64,000 bases of DNA from an uncultured Cycloclasticus sp. (GCA_913057515.1 CAJXOJ010000001.1:124001-188000), one strand, 5' to 3'; positions 7,993 to 17,108 are shown, numbered from the stretch's first letter. Notes: generated from the sequence alone by a model not told the origin. Translations and numbers: made by a program.

Positions 7993-10310
7993 AAATCAAT
8001 TTCCTTTGCTGGCTGTTTACACATGCCAAGGGTTAAAAGCCATACGCACACCAAACCTATTAATACCGTCACACCGTAATGGTGTAAAACGGGTGTATCA
8101 CTAAAGGCTAACAAACCGAATGCGAGTAAACTAGTATAGGTAGACAATGAAACGGCTAGCCATGTGTACGCCGACCCATTCGTTTCAATCAAGAAGACCC
8201 CCATATCAAGCCCGATACCCAACACCAAGATCAGTGCCATGATATGAAATAAGTTAAGCCCCTGCTCCAACCAGACCAACAATGCCAACGTGATGACAGA
8301 GGCCAGTAAAGAAGGCAAAACAACTCGCCATACCTGCCGTTTATAACGCCCTGTTAATACTAAAAAAACGCCTAGGTAAGCCAGCATCAATAAAACAGTC
8401 ACTTCCTCCCGATACGACACCAGTACGTTTGAAATATTTTGAACTTGATCTACAAAATCAACACCTACCTCATTTTCAGACAGCTTTTGCAAACTCAATT
8501 TTGATGCCTCGCTTAAGCTTCCTGTTAAGCGAATGATCGTAGCCGCTGAATGGTTATCCTCTCCAACAATAAGGCCTGACCATACCCCGCTGCCTTTCAA
8601 CTTAAGCCAGGCATCTGCAGTTAGCAACGTTGCTTGTGAAGCCGTTAATACCTCATTTGCTTCATTCATTTTTTCTTCAGGGATTTTCAGGATTTTAAAG
8701 AAGGGTGCTATTTGCCTTGCATATAGCTGCTTGACTAGCTCAACATTCTCCCGTTGACGGTTCAGTGATGGAAGCTGCCCAGACAAGGCTTGATAACCCT
8801 CCAATAAACCTTCCTTTATCAGCCCATTAAGTAAAGGGGCAAGGCGCTCCTCTTTTTGCAAGCACTGCTCTATCGTAGCGCCTTTAATAAGTAAAAACTG
8901 TGCACTGCTCGTGCCACCTAACAGCCGTTGAACATCCCTGTCTTGATCCAGCAGAGTTTTTGGCGAGGTTTGCAATAACCTAACATCATCAATACTGACA
9001 CTCTCAATAACCGTTTTTATCGACAAGCCACAAATAATGATTAATACAATAATCACCAAAGGGGACGCATTTAATCTAAAGGCGTTATACCGTATGCTCT
9101 CAAGTTTACCGATCACCTCCACAGCTTTTGGTGAAACCTTAGACGTTAACAACGGGAACCAAAGAATGACCGTTAAACAAGATGCACTTAAGCCGACAAC
9201 AGAAAATACAGCCATTTGCTGTAAGCCTGGAAATGGCGCATAGGACTGAGCAGCATAAGCCATTACGCTTGAAAACAGGCCCAACAATAGCCCAGGCAAT
9301 ATCCGCCCTAAAACCTTATCAGCGGCCAATCCCTGCCGCACACATATAAAATGCAGAGCATAATCTATAGAAACACCTACTAGACCCACACCGAATGCAA
9401 GCGTAATTAAATGAACTTGACCAAACACGAGCAGCGTCACCGAAGTGGCCACAACCGTCCCCAACAAAACAGGCACAATCATGAGCAGCAATGATGTTAG
9501 CTGACGAAAAACCCACAACATAACAACGGCGATCCCTAAAAAAGAACCTAAACCAATGGTCATGATTTCATTGTTAGCTTGTTTAGCACCCGCTTCGGCA
9601 TGCAATAGCATGCCCGACATACGAAGCGTGACCCCTAATTCATGAAGCACCTTAGAACGCTCCTTAACCTGCCCTAACACCTTCTGCTGTATGGCAGGCC
9701 GAAAAGGGTCTCCAGCAAGCGTAACCGCTATCATATAAGTAGGGAGTGTGGCATCTGTTACCTGAAGAAAACCATTGGACACTTGAATACCGCTTGTGCG
9801 TTGATGGTTTAAATTTAACGTTCCAAAAAGACCAAAAGGGTCATCAATCAAGCTCACGCGCGCGCCTAATGGGCTATATAAGCTTGAGAGAGCTTTAGCT
9901 TGGATGTTATCAAAACGGTTGTTGATAAGGTGCTCTCTAGTGGCTTCATCCAAAATAAAAAATCTATACGGGTATAGTTCATCTTGTATTTCACCCATTT
10001 CACTCTCGCTCAGCGTCCAATAAACGTGGGATACCTCTGGTAACGCCTCTAGACCTTGAGCCAACGAATGAATAGCCTCCTGAGCCTTCTTTTTATTGTC
10101 CGCGCTTGCCAATATAACCAAGCGTTTAGAAAAGCTTGCTGATACTTGCTCTATAGCCTCTTGAGCTAAAGGCCGATATTCAGAGATCGGCAGCAAGGAC
10201 ATAATGCTTGAATCAACTATAGGCTCGGACTTAATCGCAAGCGCTAGCACTACCCCAATGGCCAACAACCAAACCCATGCGGCCAGTTTTAACCTTCTTT
10301 TTTGTATCAC
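7989..10310 (-). CDS. MMPL/RND-family exporter of the aryl polyene locus
   Basis: Inner-membrane protein of 773 aa with the two-repeat RND layout. TM1 is at about residues 9-26, followed by a large periplasmic loop, a bundle of five to six TM segments around 245-400, a second periplasmic loop, and a final TM bundle from about 625. Conserved-type stretches include GVGLVGVSIDYALHFICVR and GIGLDMGVFLIE, which carry the mid-membrane acidic positions. It overlaps LolA-like and FAD genes by 4 nt each. Context implies transport of the APE lipid or its precursor from inner membrane to periplasm, but the substrate is inferred. Confidence 0.88.
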   Translation of the reverse strand: MIQKRRLKLAAWVWLLAIGVVLALAIKSEPIVDSSIMSLLPISEYRPLAQEAIEQVSASFSKRLVILASADNKKKAQEAIHSLAQGLEALPEVSHVYWTLSESEMGEIQDELYPYRFFILDEATREHLINNRFDNIQAKALSSLYSPLGARVSLIDDPFGLFGTLNLNHQRTSGIQVSNGFLQVTDATLPTYMIAVTLAGDPFRPAIQQKVLGQVKERSKVLHELGVTLRMSGMLLHAEAGAKQANNEIMTIGLGSFLGIAVVMLWVFRQLTSLLLMIVPVLLGTVVATSVTLLVFGQVHLITLAFGVGLVGVSIDYALHFICVRQGLAADKVLGRILPGLLLGLFSSVMAYAAQSYAPFPGLQQMAVFSVVGLSASCLTVILWFPLLTSKVSPKAVEVIGKLESIRYNAFRLNASPLVIIVLIIICGLSIKTVIESVSIDDVRLLQTSPKTLLDQDRDVQRLLGGTSSAQFLLIKGATIEQCLQKEERLAPLLNGLIKEGLLEGYQALSGQLPSLNRQRENVELVKQLYARQIAPFFKILKIPEEKMNEANEVLTASQATLLTADAWLKLKGSGVWSGLIVGEDNHSAATIIRLTGSLSEASKLSLQKLSENEVGVDFVDQVQNISNVLVSYREEVTVLLMLAYLGVFLVLTGRYKRQVWRVVLPSLLASVITLALLVWLEQGLNLFHIMALILVLGIGLDMGVFLIETNGSAYTWLAVSLSTYTSLLAFGLLAFSDTPVLHHYGVTVLIGLVCVWLLTLGMCKQPAKEIDL

Positions 10311-10864
10311 TGAATCAGGTTTTCAAAGTATATAGTGGTCGTGTCACCATTTTTTTCATACACGGTAAGTTCTCGAATTAAACCATCGCCTTTCAAGATC
10401 ACTTTTTCCATCAATTGCATAACAGTCGTATCTATAGGCATCAGCTCTACCGCCCAACCATTCTCAGATACCCCTGACAAGGAAAAGTAAGCCGATAAAT
10501 TGCCCCACTTTGCTGTTAAAACCGAGAAGAAAACATCGCTTAACACCCCAATAACTGGATTACTTTTAGCATCTAGCCGTAATACCTCATGCTCACCTTG
10601 TGAGCCAATGATACTGTTTGGGGTCAGGGTTAGTACGTTTTGGATCGGTGTTAACGTTTCCCAGCGAATAGACTCATTACGCCGATAACTGAACACGCCA
10701 GATGAGTCTAATGTTGCACCAAGCTCACTTAAATACTTTTGTTGCCGAAACTGCCCCGTTAGCGTCTCAGGGGTGGCTGCTATAGCATTTAATTGTTCAA
10801 AACTAATATCTGCAGCTGACAGTGTTGACCAGAGCATCATCGTTAAAAAAACGCCCCTAAACAC
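10307..10864 (-). CDS. LolA-like outer-membrane lipoprotein carrier
   Basis: A 185-aa periplasmic protein resembling LolA. An N-terminal export signal ends near LSAAD. SFEQLNAIAATPETLTGQFRQQKYL is the usual opening of the fold, followed by SSGVFSYRRNESIRWET, where the Arg/Trp-containing hairpin matches LolA. Start GTG 10864 is preferred because the internal ATG (residue 9) would leave a truncated signal peptide; it overlaps the thioesterase by 8 nt. LolA paralogues inside APE loci are presumed to ferry the pigment lipid, not lipoproteins, across the periplasm. Confidence 0.82.
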   Translation of the reverse strand: MFRGVFLTMMLWSTLSAADISFEQLNAIAATPETLTGQFRQQKYLSELGATLDSSGVFSYRRNESIRWETLTPIQNVLTLTPNSIIGSQGEHEVLRLDAKSNPVIGVLSDVFFSVLTAKWGNLSAYFSLSGVSENGWAVELMPIDTTVMQLMEKVILKGDGLIRELTVYEKNGDTTTIYFENLIQ

Positions 10865-11297
10865 CGTTAAGTCCCAGCTTGGTAAACATTATTTTAGGTG
10901 ACTCGAATAACATTTCACCACTTTTTATCTCAACAGCTACTTGAGTTGTAGAGCCTTTCGTTAACCGACGACCCGATTCAAAATCGCTGATGACATAGTT
11001 TATTTTTAAGCGGTTTTCCCATTCAGCCACTGTTGCTGTTACCAACACTTTTTGTTGAAACTTTAAGGGTTGAGCATAGCGAATACGCAAATCAATAACG
11101 GGCCATGCATACCCCGACTCCTCCATTTGAGGATAGTTGTATTCAATTTGATCTAGTAATGCACAGCGTGCGACTTCTAAATACTTCACATAGTGTCCAT
11201 GCCACGCAACTCGCATAACATCCACATCATGAAATGGGACCTCTATAACAACTGTCGCTTCATGCATTATCGTATCCGCAGGTATTGTCTTGGTCAT
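10857..11297 (-). CDS. Hotdog thioesterase (4-hydroxybenzoyl-CoA type)
   Basis: A 146-aa acyl-CoA/ACP thioesterase with HDVDVMRVAWHGHYVKYLEVAR, the 4HBT signature with the catalytic Asp in HDVD. The start chosen is ATG 11297 rather than the upstream frame to 11339. A GGAG ribosome site lies about 8 nt upstream, the choice removes a 35-nt overlap with the preceding lipoprotein gene, and it gives the usual family length. Thioesterases are regular members of APE loci, where they may release the finished aryl-polyene acid or edit the ACPs. It is followed by LolA in an 8-nt overlap. Confidence 0.83.
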   Translation of the reverse strand: MTKTIPADTIMHEATVVIEVPFHDVDVMRVAWHGHYVKYLEVARCALLDQIEYNYPQMEESGYAWPVIDLRIRYAQPLKFQQKVLVTATVAEWENRLKINYVISDFESGRRLTKGSTTQVAVEIKSGEMLFESPKIMFTKLGLNGV

Positions 11298-11304
11298 CTC
11301 GCGC

Positions 11305-11760
11305 TTAGCTCCGATTATAAAAGGCACCCAATAAAGCACTTGATTTATATTGCAGTAATTCGTTCATCAACTCCCTTATTTTTGTTTCTGCATCAATAAA
11401 TTTACCCATATTTGCACCCCCCTTCGTTGAGTCATACGTTGCTTTTCCATCCAATCTGCCATTATTGAACACTTTTATTTCGGCATATGACATATAAAGC
11501 GCCAAGTCCCATGTCCACCTTGCATCATAGGTTGCGGTCCATTGACACTCCGAGGGAACTGAGTACGCATTAATCATTTTATGTGCAATGGATTTATGAC
11601 TGAGAACCCGTTTAAATTCTTTTAAAAATCCAGCTCGAACATCTTTATTTTCAACAATACAAAGTAATTCTTCTTTAGGCATTTCAGCCTTCTCAACAAC
11701 CTGTTTAATAGAACACCCAGATAGAACGATAGCCGCAACTAATACAAATACTTTTTTCAT
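11305..11760 (-). CDS. Sbal_3080-type lipoprotein
   Basis: A 151-aa predicted lipoprotein with MKKVFVLVAAIVL followed by SGCS (modified Cys16). The body contains ENKDVRAGFLKEFKRVL, ARWTWDLALYMSYAEI and TKGGANMGKFIDAETKIRELMNELL, which I recognise as the Sbal_3080 lipoprotein family of unknown function. It has a perfect AAGGAGG Shine-Dalgarno just before the ATG. It is not a standard APE gene and sits behind a 114-bp gap that breaks the otherwise overlapping operon, so it may be a separately transcribed insertion into the cluster. Confidence 0.7.
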   Translation of the reverse strand: MKKVFVLVAAIVLSGCSIKQVVEKAEMPKEELLCIVENKDVRAGFLKEFKRVLSHKSIAHKMINAYSVPSECQWTATYDARWTWDLALYMSYAEIKVFNNGRLDGKATYDSTKGGANMGKFIDAETKIRELMNELLQYKSSALLGAFYNRS

Positions 11761-11790
11761 TTTTCCTCCTTAAACTAAAACAATAATATA

Positions 11791-11807
11791 GGTAGCATCC
11801 AGCTACC
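11791..11807 (-). promoter_or_regulatory. Inverted repeat upstream of the Sbal_3080-type lipoprotein
   Basis: GGTAGC and GCTACC form a 6-bp stem with a 5-nt loop. On the minus strand it is followed directly by TATATT, a possible -10, then the AAGGAGG and ATG of the lipoprotein gene. It may be an operator overlapping a promoter or a weak terminator for the upstream acyltransferase. There is no clear T-run, so the two cannot be told apart. Confidence 0.4.
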
Positions 11808-11874
11808 AAGACAGGGTTGCGCGTACTAATAAGCACTTCCCCAGCGATATTCAAACAAGCCTAAAGGCCCATTT

Positions 11875-12825
11875 TTATTTTTCTAACGCCTCTTCTTTGT
11901 TAACAGTCTGATCCCAAAATGGGTAAAAATTGAACCATTGGAGCGGTTCTTTTAAACAGTAATACTGCAACCTATTTGCATATCGTTGAACAATGTCAGT
12001 CAGTGCCGTATCACGCTGCTGTCTAATAATTTTCAATTGATCTGCAAATAATTCAACATAAATATGGTAACGGCCTTTTTCTTTTAAACAAAACATCAGG
12101 AATACCGGGCATTTCAAGATATTGCCTAAAATAAAGGCTCCTTGTGGCATTAACGCTGCCTTCCCTAAGAAATTCACGCTGGAGACCCGCCCCTGACCTG
12201 TGGCAGGCGTTCTGTCACTGGCAATAACAACATATTCGCCCTGCTCTATTCTTTCAGATAAAACCATCGCTGTGGCAGGCGAAATATCCTTCACTTGTAG
12301 CACCTTAATATTTGGGCTACCGCCAGCTTTATCCATCAATGAATTAAACTTCGCAGCATGTTCAGTATTAACCAATAAAGTCAGCCGTATATTTTTTAAT
12401 TGTTGACCGAGCGCATTACACACCTCCACATTACCCAAATGCGAAACAACAATTATCCCGCCTTGTTCACTGGCATCTAAACGATCCAATATTGCCGGTG
12501 TTTCAAACACCACATCTTCTCTGCCTATCTTCCCCATCCATACTAGAAATTTATCTAAAATAATGTCGCCAAATGTTAAGAAGTGCTTAAAAGAAGACAA
12601 CGACTCATGCTCAGGGTTAGGCGTACAAAGCCCTATCTGCACTAGGTATTGTTTAGAGGCTTGCCTAGCAACACTGTTTTTTACATAGTAGTAACTCATC
12701 ACAGGGAACAAAATAACGCGAAAACTAAACCTCCCAAAAATGTGGTATGCCGCTAATAATAGCTTCATGCCCATCACTGTTCCCGACTCACTTAACTTAG
12801 ACCAATGCCGATTAGCTTCTTTCAT
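11875..12825 (-). CDS. LpxL/HtrB-like lysophospholipid acyltransferase
   Basis: A 316-aa membrane-associated acyltransferase of the lipid A biosynthesis (LpxL/HtrB) superfamily. The catalytic HxxxxE-type motif is in VVSHLGNVEVCNALG, and IASDRTPATGQGRVSSVNFLGKAALMPQGAF matches the second conserved block. An N-terminal hydrophobic helix covers about residues 17-48. In APE loci such enzymes are thought to attach the polyene or a fatty acyl group to the lipid anchor. It overlaps the glycosyltransferase gene by 4 nt (ATGA) and ends the upstream half of the cluster; a 114-bp gap follows. Confidence 0.85.
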   Translation of the reverse strand: MKEANRHWSKLSESGTVMGMKLLLAAYHIFGRFSFRVILFPVMSYYYVKNSVARQASKQYLVQIGLCTPNPEHESLSSFKHFLTFGDIILDKFLVWMGKIGREDVVFETPAILDRLDASEQGGIIVVSHLGNVEVCNALGQQLKNIRLTLLVNTEHAAKFNSLMDKAGGSPNIKVLQVKDISPATAMVLSERIEQGEYVVIASDRTPATGQGRVSSVNFLGKAALMPQGAFILGNILKCPVFLMFCLKEKGRYHIYVELFADQLKIIRQQRDTALTDIVQRYANRLQYYCLKEPLQWFNFYPFWDQTVNKEEALEK

Positions 12826-13589
12826 TTGAACTTCCTACCTAAAATAAGTGGCAGCCTTACCAGCATTCCAAAAAATAAGCGTGTATGCATCCATGAAATG
12901 AGTACATTGTCGCGTATCGCCTTGAAGTGCGAAATGCCACCTACGGGGTAATGAACATGAGTCATTAGGCTTTTTACTCCACCTCCACGCCACAGCCAAC
13001 GAACGATTATTTCAACATCGAAATCCATTCGATCGCCACAATGGTCTCTATCAATTAATGCGATAGTGTCCACCAATGGGTATAAGCGAAAACCACACAT
13101 ACTGTCTTTTATTTCAAGCGAAAGTGTATTTATCCAAACCCATACATGCGTCAAATACCGGCTGTAATACCTGCCTTTTGGCATTGATGCATCATATTTT
13201 GGATAACCTGAGATTAGAGCGTCCAGATCCTCTTCACCCGCTTTAATAAATCGAGATAAATCAGACAAATCATGCTGCCCATCGGCATCAACTTGCAAGG
13301 CATGGCTATAGCCCATGTCATAAAGCTTTCTGAAACCTGCTTTAACAGCGGCTCCTTTACCTCCATTTGTTTTTAAGCGAATTAAGTTGACCTGATGCGG
13401 ATGTTGATTCGCCAATAAAACTAAAACATTGCGGCAGGCGCTATCACTACCGTCGTCAACTAATAGAATGGGGTATTCGTAGCTAAGCACACCCAGCAAT
13501 GTCTGCTTAATCGCTTCTTCATGATTATAGACAGGAATTAATATTGCGGGCCTAAACGCTCTCGTTTCATTCAAAACAGATACGCCCAC
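12822..13589 (-). CDS. Family 2 glycosyltransferase
   Basis: A 255-aa GT2 enzyme. The N-terminal ILIPVYNHEEAIKQTL, LLVDDGSD, GGKGAAVKAGFRKL and QVDADGQHDLSDL supply the nucleotide-sugar fold with the DXD-like DAD. It resembles dolichyl-phosphate-glycosyltransferase-type GT2s but lacks an extended membrane domain. It begins at GTG 13589, overlapping the ligase-dehydratase gene by 23 nt, and ends in a 4-nt overlap with the acyltransferase. A glycosyltransferase is part of most APE loci and is presumed to build the sugar linker of the APE lipid. Confidence 0.87.
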   Translation of the reverse strand: MGVSVLNETRAFRPAILIPVYNHEEAIKQTLLGVLSYEYPILLVDDGSDSACRNVLVLLANQHPHQVNLIRLKTNGGKGAAVKAGFRKLYDMGYSHALQVDADGQHDLSDLSRFIKAGEEDLDALISGYPKYDASMPKGRYYSRYLTHVWVWINTLSLEIKDSMCGFRLYPLVDTIALIDRDHCGDRMDFDVEIIVRWLWRGGGVKSLMTHVHYPVGGISHFKAIRDNVLISWMHTRLFFGMLVRLPLILGRKFK

Positions 13590-15282
13590 TTGAAGAGAGC
13601 TCGCTCTCTGATTCGTACTTGAAAAGGAGTACTTTTTTCACCTTGTTATATTCTAAAGTGAGGCTGAAGCGACTATCTGGGTGAATAATAGAAACAAACT
13701 TAACGGCCTCCAAGCGCTTAAAGCAACCATCAACCGACAACATGTCTCTGCCAAATTTTTCTGCCCAATACGTTTGCACAACCCCCGGCAGTATTGGGAA
13801 ATCGTCAAAGTGGCCGTCAAAGTACATCAAGTCTGTGGGTACGTAACACTTGAGCACAACAGACGATGGAGCAATCTCACTATTTTCTATAGTAGGCCAT
13901 TTGACAAGCTGCTTATCAAACAACTTCTCCAGCACACCCATAGGTAACTTCCCCTGAGGGTTATAAGGCATCTGTTCAACAAAACGCCAGCGTCTCGGTA
14001 TAACAACTAATTCAAAGTGGTCCAACAGTTGCTCTCTAAGGCTATTTATAAATACTTTTTTTCCTATTGTTTGAAAGTGCCGCTCTCCCAATTCAGTTAA
14101 CAAAACAACCACTGCCGTTTCAATACGTTTACGATTTAATACCAGTGCTTTGACGGCTTTGATCCAATCACTTTTTTGCAGCAAACGCTCTATAGCGACT
14201 AAAGAAACTCTTTTTCCTTCGACCTTAACAATTTTATCAATTCGGCCATTTAACTTGAATTTTTTGTTTGGAGAAAGCTCTACCAAATCAGAAAGCGTCA
14301 TCGCTGCACTACTAGCGAGGTAAGGTGCCGACACTACTAACGCCCCTTCGGGACTTGCAGAAACCCTTACCTTAGGCAATGCCTGCCATAAGGCATCCAC
14401 CCCAAGCTCATTCTGAGCCCTCCATGCAATAGCACCTGTTTCAGAGCTGCCGTATATTTCTCTCACACAAGTCTTTAGGCTAACAGCTGTATTGATACTA
14501 TCTTCTAACGATAAGGGCGCTGCCGACGAAATAACGTAACAGCATTCGCCTTTCAGCTTGTGCCAATCTACCACTGTTTTAATTCGCGCTAAATGGGATG
14601 GGCTGGAAATCAAGGCGTATGAGGCGTGACTCTGTGCCGCATAAAAAACATCTTCAATATACTCGCAACTAAATCGTAAAAAGGGCTGGCCAACACTCAA
14701 TGGCCATAAGAGGCGAAAAATCATCCCATAGAAATGCTGGTGAGACACCGTCGACAATATCAAACAGTTTTGCCTGCTTGGCCATTGAGCTTCGAGTGTT
14801 TCTATCTCTAACTCCAATTGCGCAAGCGTTTTTATGATTGGTTTTGGCTCCCCCGTTGAGCCTGATGTGTATATTTCTAGCGCTGGATAGTCTCGTTCTA
14901 CAACCGCCCAACTTACTCCAGCAACACTCTTCTGTTCAACATAAGGTGTGTCCTCCAACACTAAGCCTGCTGGAAAGTGACCAATATAACCCGCTACACA
15001 GTTCTTTAAGCGCTCCACCGTGCTCGGGAGGTTATCACCTGGTACGCACGCTGTTTTACCCAATTGCCACAAAGCAAACACAATCGCAAGGAACTCAACA
15101 CTGTCGTCATGATATACCGCCCAACGGCTGCCTTCTTGTGTAGATAAAAAATCAACCCATTCTTTCACACGGTGCTTAAAATCTAAGGCCGTGACAGTCT
15201 CGGCCACCTGACATGCAACAGGGTGCTCTGCTGGCACTGTCATCCAATTAGATAATGCAGTTAATCTTCCTGTATCACCCAT
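13567..15282 (-). CDS. Acyl-ACP ligase fused to FabA/FabZ-like dehydratase (ApeH-ApeI fusion)
   Basis: A 571-aa two-domain protein. Residues 1 to about 450 are an ANL adenylating ligase: P-loop YTSGSTGEPKP at 138-148, YGSSETGAIAWR, GRIDKIVKVEGKRV, and the C-terminal Lys in MPYNPQGKLP. Residues about 470-571 are a hotdog dehydratase with FDGHFDDFPILPGVV, whose catalytic His is at 491. The ligase should activate 4-hydroxybenzoate (or a relative) and load an ACP, and the dehydratase acts in chain elongation. In the E. coli locus these are separate proteins (ApeH and ApeI). The fusion would physically tie priming to dehydration. There is no frame break between the domains. Confidence 0.87.
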   Translation of the reverse strand: MGDTGRLTALSNWMTVPAEHPVACQVAETVTALDFKHRVKEWVDFLSTQEGSRWAVYHDDSVEFLAIVFALWQLGKTACVPGDNLPSTVERLKNCVAGYIGHFPAGLVLEDTPYVEQKSVAGVSWAVVERDYPALEIYTSGSTGEPKPIIKTLAQLELEIETLEAQWPSRQNCLILSTVSHQHFYGMIFRLLWPLSVGQPFLRFSCEYIEDVFYAAQSHASYALISSPSHLARIKTVVDWHKLKGECCYVISSAAPLSLEDSINTAVSLKTCVREIYGSSETGAIAWRAQNELGVDALWQALPKVRVSASPEGALVVSAPYLASSAAMTLSDLVELSPNKKFKLNGRIDKIVKVEGKRVSLVAIERLLQKSDWIKAVKALVLNRKRIETAVVVLLTELGERHFQTIGKKVFINSLREQLLDHFELVVIPRRWRFVEQMPYNPQGKLPMGVLEKLFDKQLVKWPTIENSEIAPSSVVLKCYVPTDLMYFDGHFDDFPILPGVVQTYWAEKFGRDMLSVDGCFKRLEAVKFVSIIHPDSRFSLTLEYNKVKKVLLFKYESESELSSSGRICFE

Positions 15283-15808
15283 TTTTTACCCTCTGACGCA
15301 CCAACCACTCACCGCCCGCCAAGCCCCCCATTAGCAGATAAGAAATTAACCCGTTATAGAGCACCCATACTTCTTCTGACCCCCATAAAGCGGTGTATGT
15401 GGCAACCGTTCCGTTTACCACAAAAAACACACTCCACGCTATGGTCACCTGACGCATATAGGCCATTGCTTTTTCAGATACAGTAGACTCTCGAAGGCGA
15501 GCTAATCGCTCAACAAAACTCATTGAGGTAAACAAACTACTGGTAAATAAAATAAAAAAACCTGCGTTCACCATGACCGGGTAAAACCGTAACCCTACTT
15601 TTTCACCCCAGAAAAAAACGATCCCGCTGATACACACCAGTGTTACAACCACCACATAACGCTCTCCTTGAGCATCAATTACAAGCCACCTCATTGCCAA
15701 CAGCACAAACAGGATAAGCAATAACCATTTAACATCGTAGTAATGTAATCCCCAATACACCATAAATGGGTAACAAACTGAAAGAACGATAACGACAAGC
15801 TTTAACAC
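15275..15808 (-). CDS. Polytopic membrane protein of the aryl polyene locus (COG4648-like)
   Basis: A 177-aa integral membrane protein with five or six hydrophobic segments (about residues 3-20, 24-43, 50-68, 75-95, 122-143 and 147-165). It starts at GTG 15808 and overlaps the ligase-dehydratase by 8 nt. Its place between the ACPs and the ligase matches the small membrane protein recurrently found in APE clusters. The molecular role is unknown; it may anchor the synthase or take part in lipid transfer. Confidence 0.7.
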   Translation of the reverse strand: MLKLVVIVLSVCYPFMVYWGLHYYDVKWLLLILFVLLAMRWLVIDAQGERYVVVVTLVCISGIVFFWGEKVGLRFYPVMVNAGFFILFTSSLFTSMSFVERLARLRESTVSEKAMAYMRQVTIAWSVFFVVNGTVATYTALWGSEEVWVLYNGLISYLLMGGLAGGEWLVRQRVKNG

Positions 15809-15816
15809 GTTTAAAT

Positions 15817-16068
15817 TTATTTATCGTTAAGCAAGCCATGAACTTGGTCAACAATATCTTGAACTGTTCGGACTGCCTTAAAATCTTCAGGCTGAATTTT
15901 TTTGCCTGTCATTTTTCTAAGTTCTATTACCAAGTCAACCGCATCAATACTGTCTATATCTAAATCTTCATACAGATTAGAGTCTAGAGTAATTAGCTCT
16001 TTATCCGTGTCAAATAGTTCCTCAAAAAGTTGTATTATTTTTTTTAAAATATCATCTTTACTCTTCAT
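15817..16068 (-). CDS. Acyl carrier protein (aryl polyene, first of pair)
   Basis: An 83-aa acidic ACP with the 4'-phosphopantetheine site DIDSIDAVDL (Ser40). ATG 16068 is preferred over GTG 16077, since AGAG lies 8 nt upstream of the ATG while the GTG has no properly spaced ribosome site. It lies 13 bp after the other ACP gene. APE systems use two ACPs (ApeE and ApeF), with one thought to receive the aryl starter and the other the growing chain. Which is which cannot be told here. The cognate phosphopantetheinyl transferase is at 18450. Confidence 0.92.
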   Translation of the reverse strand: MKSKDDILKKIIQLFEELFDTDKELITLDSNLYEDLDIDSIDAVDLVIELRKMTGKKIQPEDFKAVRTVQDIVDQVHGLLNDK

Positions 16069-16081
16069 CGTAGACACTCTC

Positions 16082-16342
16082 TTAGTTCACTCTGTTGGAT
16101 GAAACCAATGCAACCAAACTATTAACACTCGCAAAATACTGCCGGGTAGCCTCTGAATCTGACTCAAGCTTAATACCATATTTCTTTTGTAGCATGAGGC
16201 CAATTTCTAGTGCATCAATAGAATCTAGCCCCAGCCCTTCCACAAACAATGGCGAATCATCATTAATATCTTCAACATCAATATCTTCTAAATCCAAACA
16301 ATCAATAATCATTTTTTTTATTTCTTTATGTAGCTCACTCAT
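16082..16342 (-). CDS. Acyl carrier protein (aryl polyene, second of pair)
   Basis: An 86-aa ACP with pantetheine site GLGLDSIDALEIG (Ser41) and an acidic helix II. It overlaps the PlsC-like acyltransferase gene by 8 nt and is 13 bp ahead of the other ACP, so both are co-translated. The helix-I sequence (HKEIKKMIIDCLDLEDIDVEDI) differs clearly from its neighbour, so the pair is not a recent tandem duplication. Confidence 0.92.
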   Translation of the reverse strand: MSELHKEIKKMIIDCLDLEDIDVEDINDDSPLFVEGLGLDSIDALEIGLMLQKKYGIKLESDSEATRQYFASVNSLVALVSSNRVN

Positions 16343-17108
16343 TTACTGCAACCTCGTTATTAAAATACTCTGTTAAGTCTTTAGTTAGTAACCTTGAACC
16401 CTTAATTCGGTGCGCTTCATGCAAATAAGGAGCAATTTTTATTGCTTCTTTTATGGTAATTTTATAATGCATGGCTTTGGCTGGAATTTGGTACCAGCGG
16501 TCACTTTTTGTCAATGAAGCAGGCACACAACTAATGGTGACGGGGGTAATATCAACACTCGACCGAATCGCTATATTCGCAGCTCCTCTTTTTAGTTTTA
16601 TCGCTTGCATCGGCTCTGTTCTCGTTCCCTCCGGGAAGATTATCAGTGCATGTCCCTTATTGAAGGCCGCTGCTGCTGCAACAAGCACCCCTCCTTCATT
16701 ACCATCATTAACTATATACCCTGCTGCCTTAATCGGCCCTCTCATAAAAGGGTTATTCAATAAACCTGACTTGATAATACAATTAGCATTTGGAACCAAG
16801 GAAATCAAAAAGACAACATCCAGTAAGGAAGGGTGGTTAGCTAAAATAAGCTTGGCTTCTCTTAACCTCTCAAGGTCTCTAACAGAATACGTTAAAACAC
16901 CTAATGTTTTCATCATTCGGATAAACACACGAAAAGAGTAGTGAATAAACTTCTGTCCTCTCTTTGCGCGCATCTCCTCATTACCCGGTAATACATAAAT
17001 AATAGGCACAACGACAAGGGGTATTAAAATCCCACCAACACCAAAAATAAAAAAACTAAACGCTGTCGCTAACCAACGAAGCCCATATGACATTTTAGCT
17101 AAAAGCAT
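16335..17108 (-). CDS. PlsC-like 1-acylglycerol-3-phosphate-type acyltransferase
   Basis: A 257-aa membrane acyltransferase. An N-terminal hydrophobic segment covers about residues 10-40, the HX4D motif is in NHPSLLDVVFL, and the substrate-binding block is FPEGTRTEPMQAIKLKRGA. The start is ATG 17108 rather than the frame to 17135. It shares one base with the stop of the upstream gene (TAATG), and an AGAAGG ribosome site precedes it. APE loci normally encode two acyltransferases; the other here is the LpxL-like protein at 11875. The likely role is building the lipid anchor of the pigment. Confidence 0.86.
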   Translation of the reverse strand: MLLAKMSYGLRWLATAFSFFIFGVGGILIPLVVVPIIYVLPGNEEMRAKRGQKFIHYSFRVFIRMMKTLGVLTYSVRDLERLREAKLILANHPSLLDVVFLISLVPNANCIIKSGLLNNPFMRGPIKAAGYIVNDGNEGGVLVAAAAAFNKGHALIIFPEGTRTEPMQAIKLKRGAANIAIRSSVDITPVTISCVPASLTKSDRWYQIPAKAMHYKITIKEAIKIAPYLHEAHRIKGSRLLTKDLTEYFNNEVAVNE

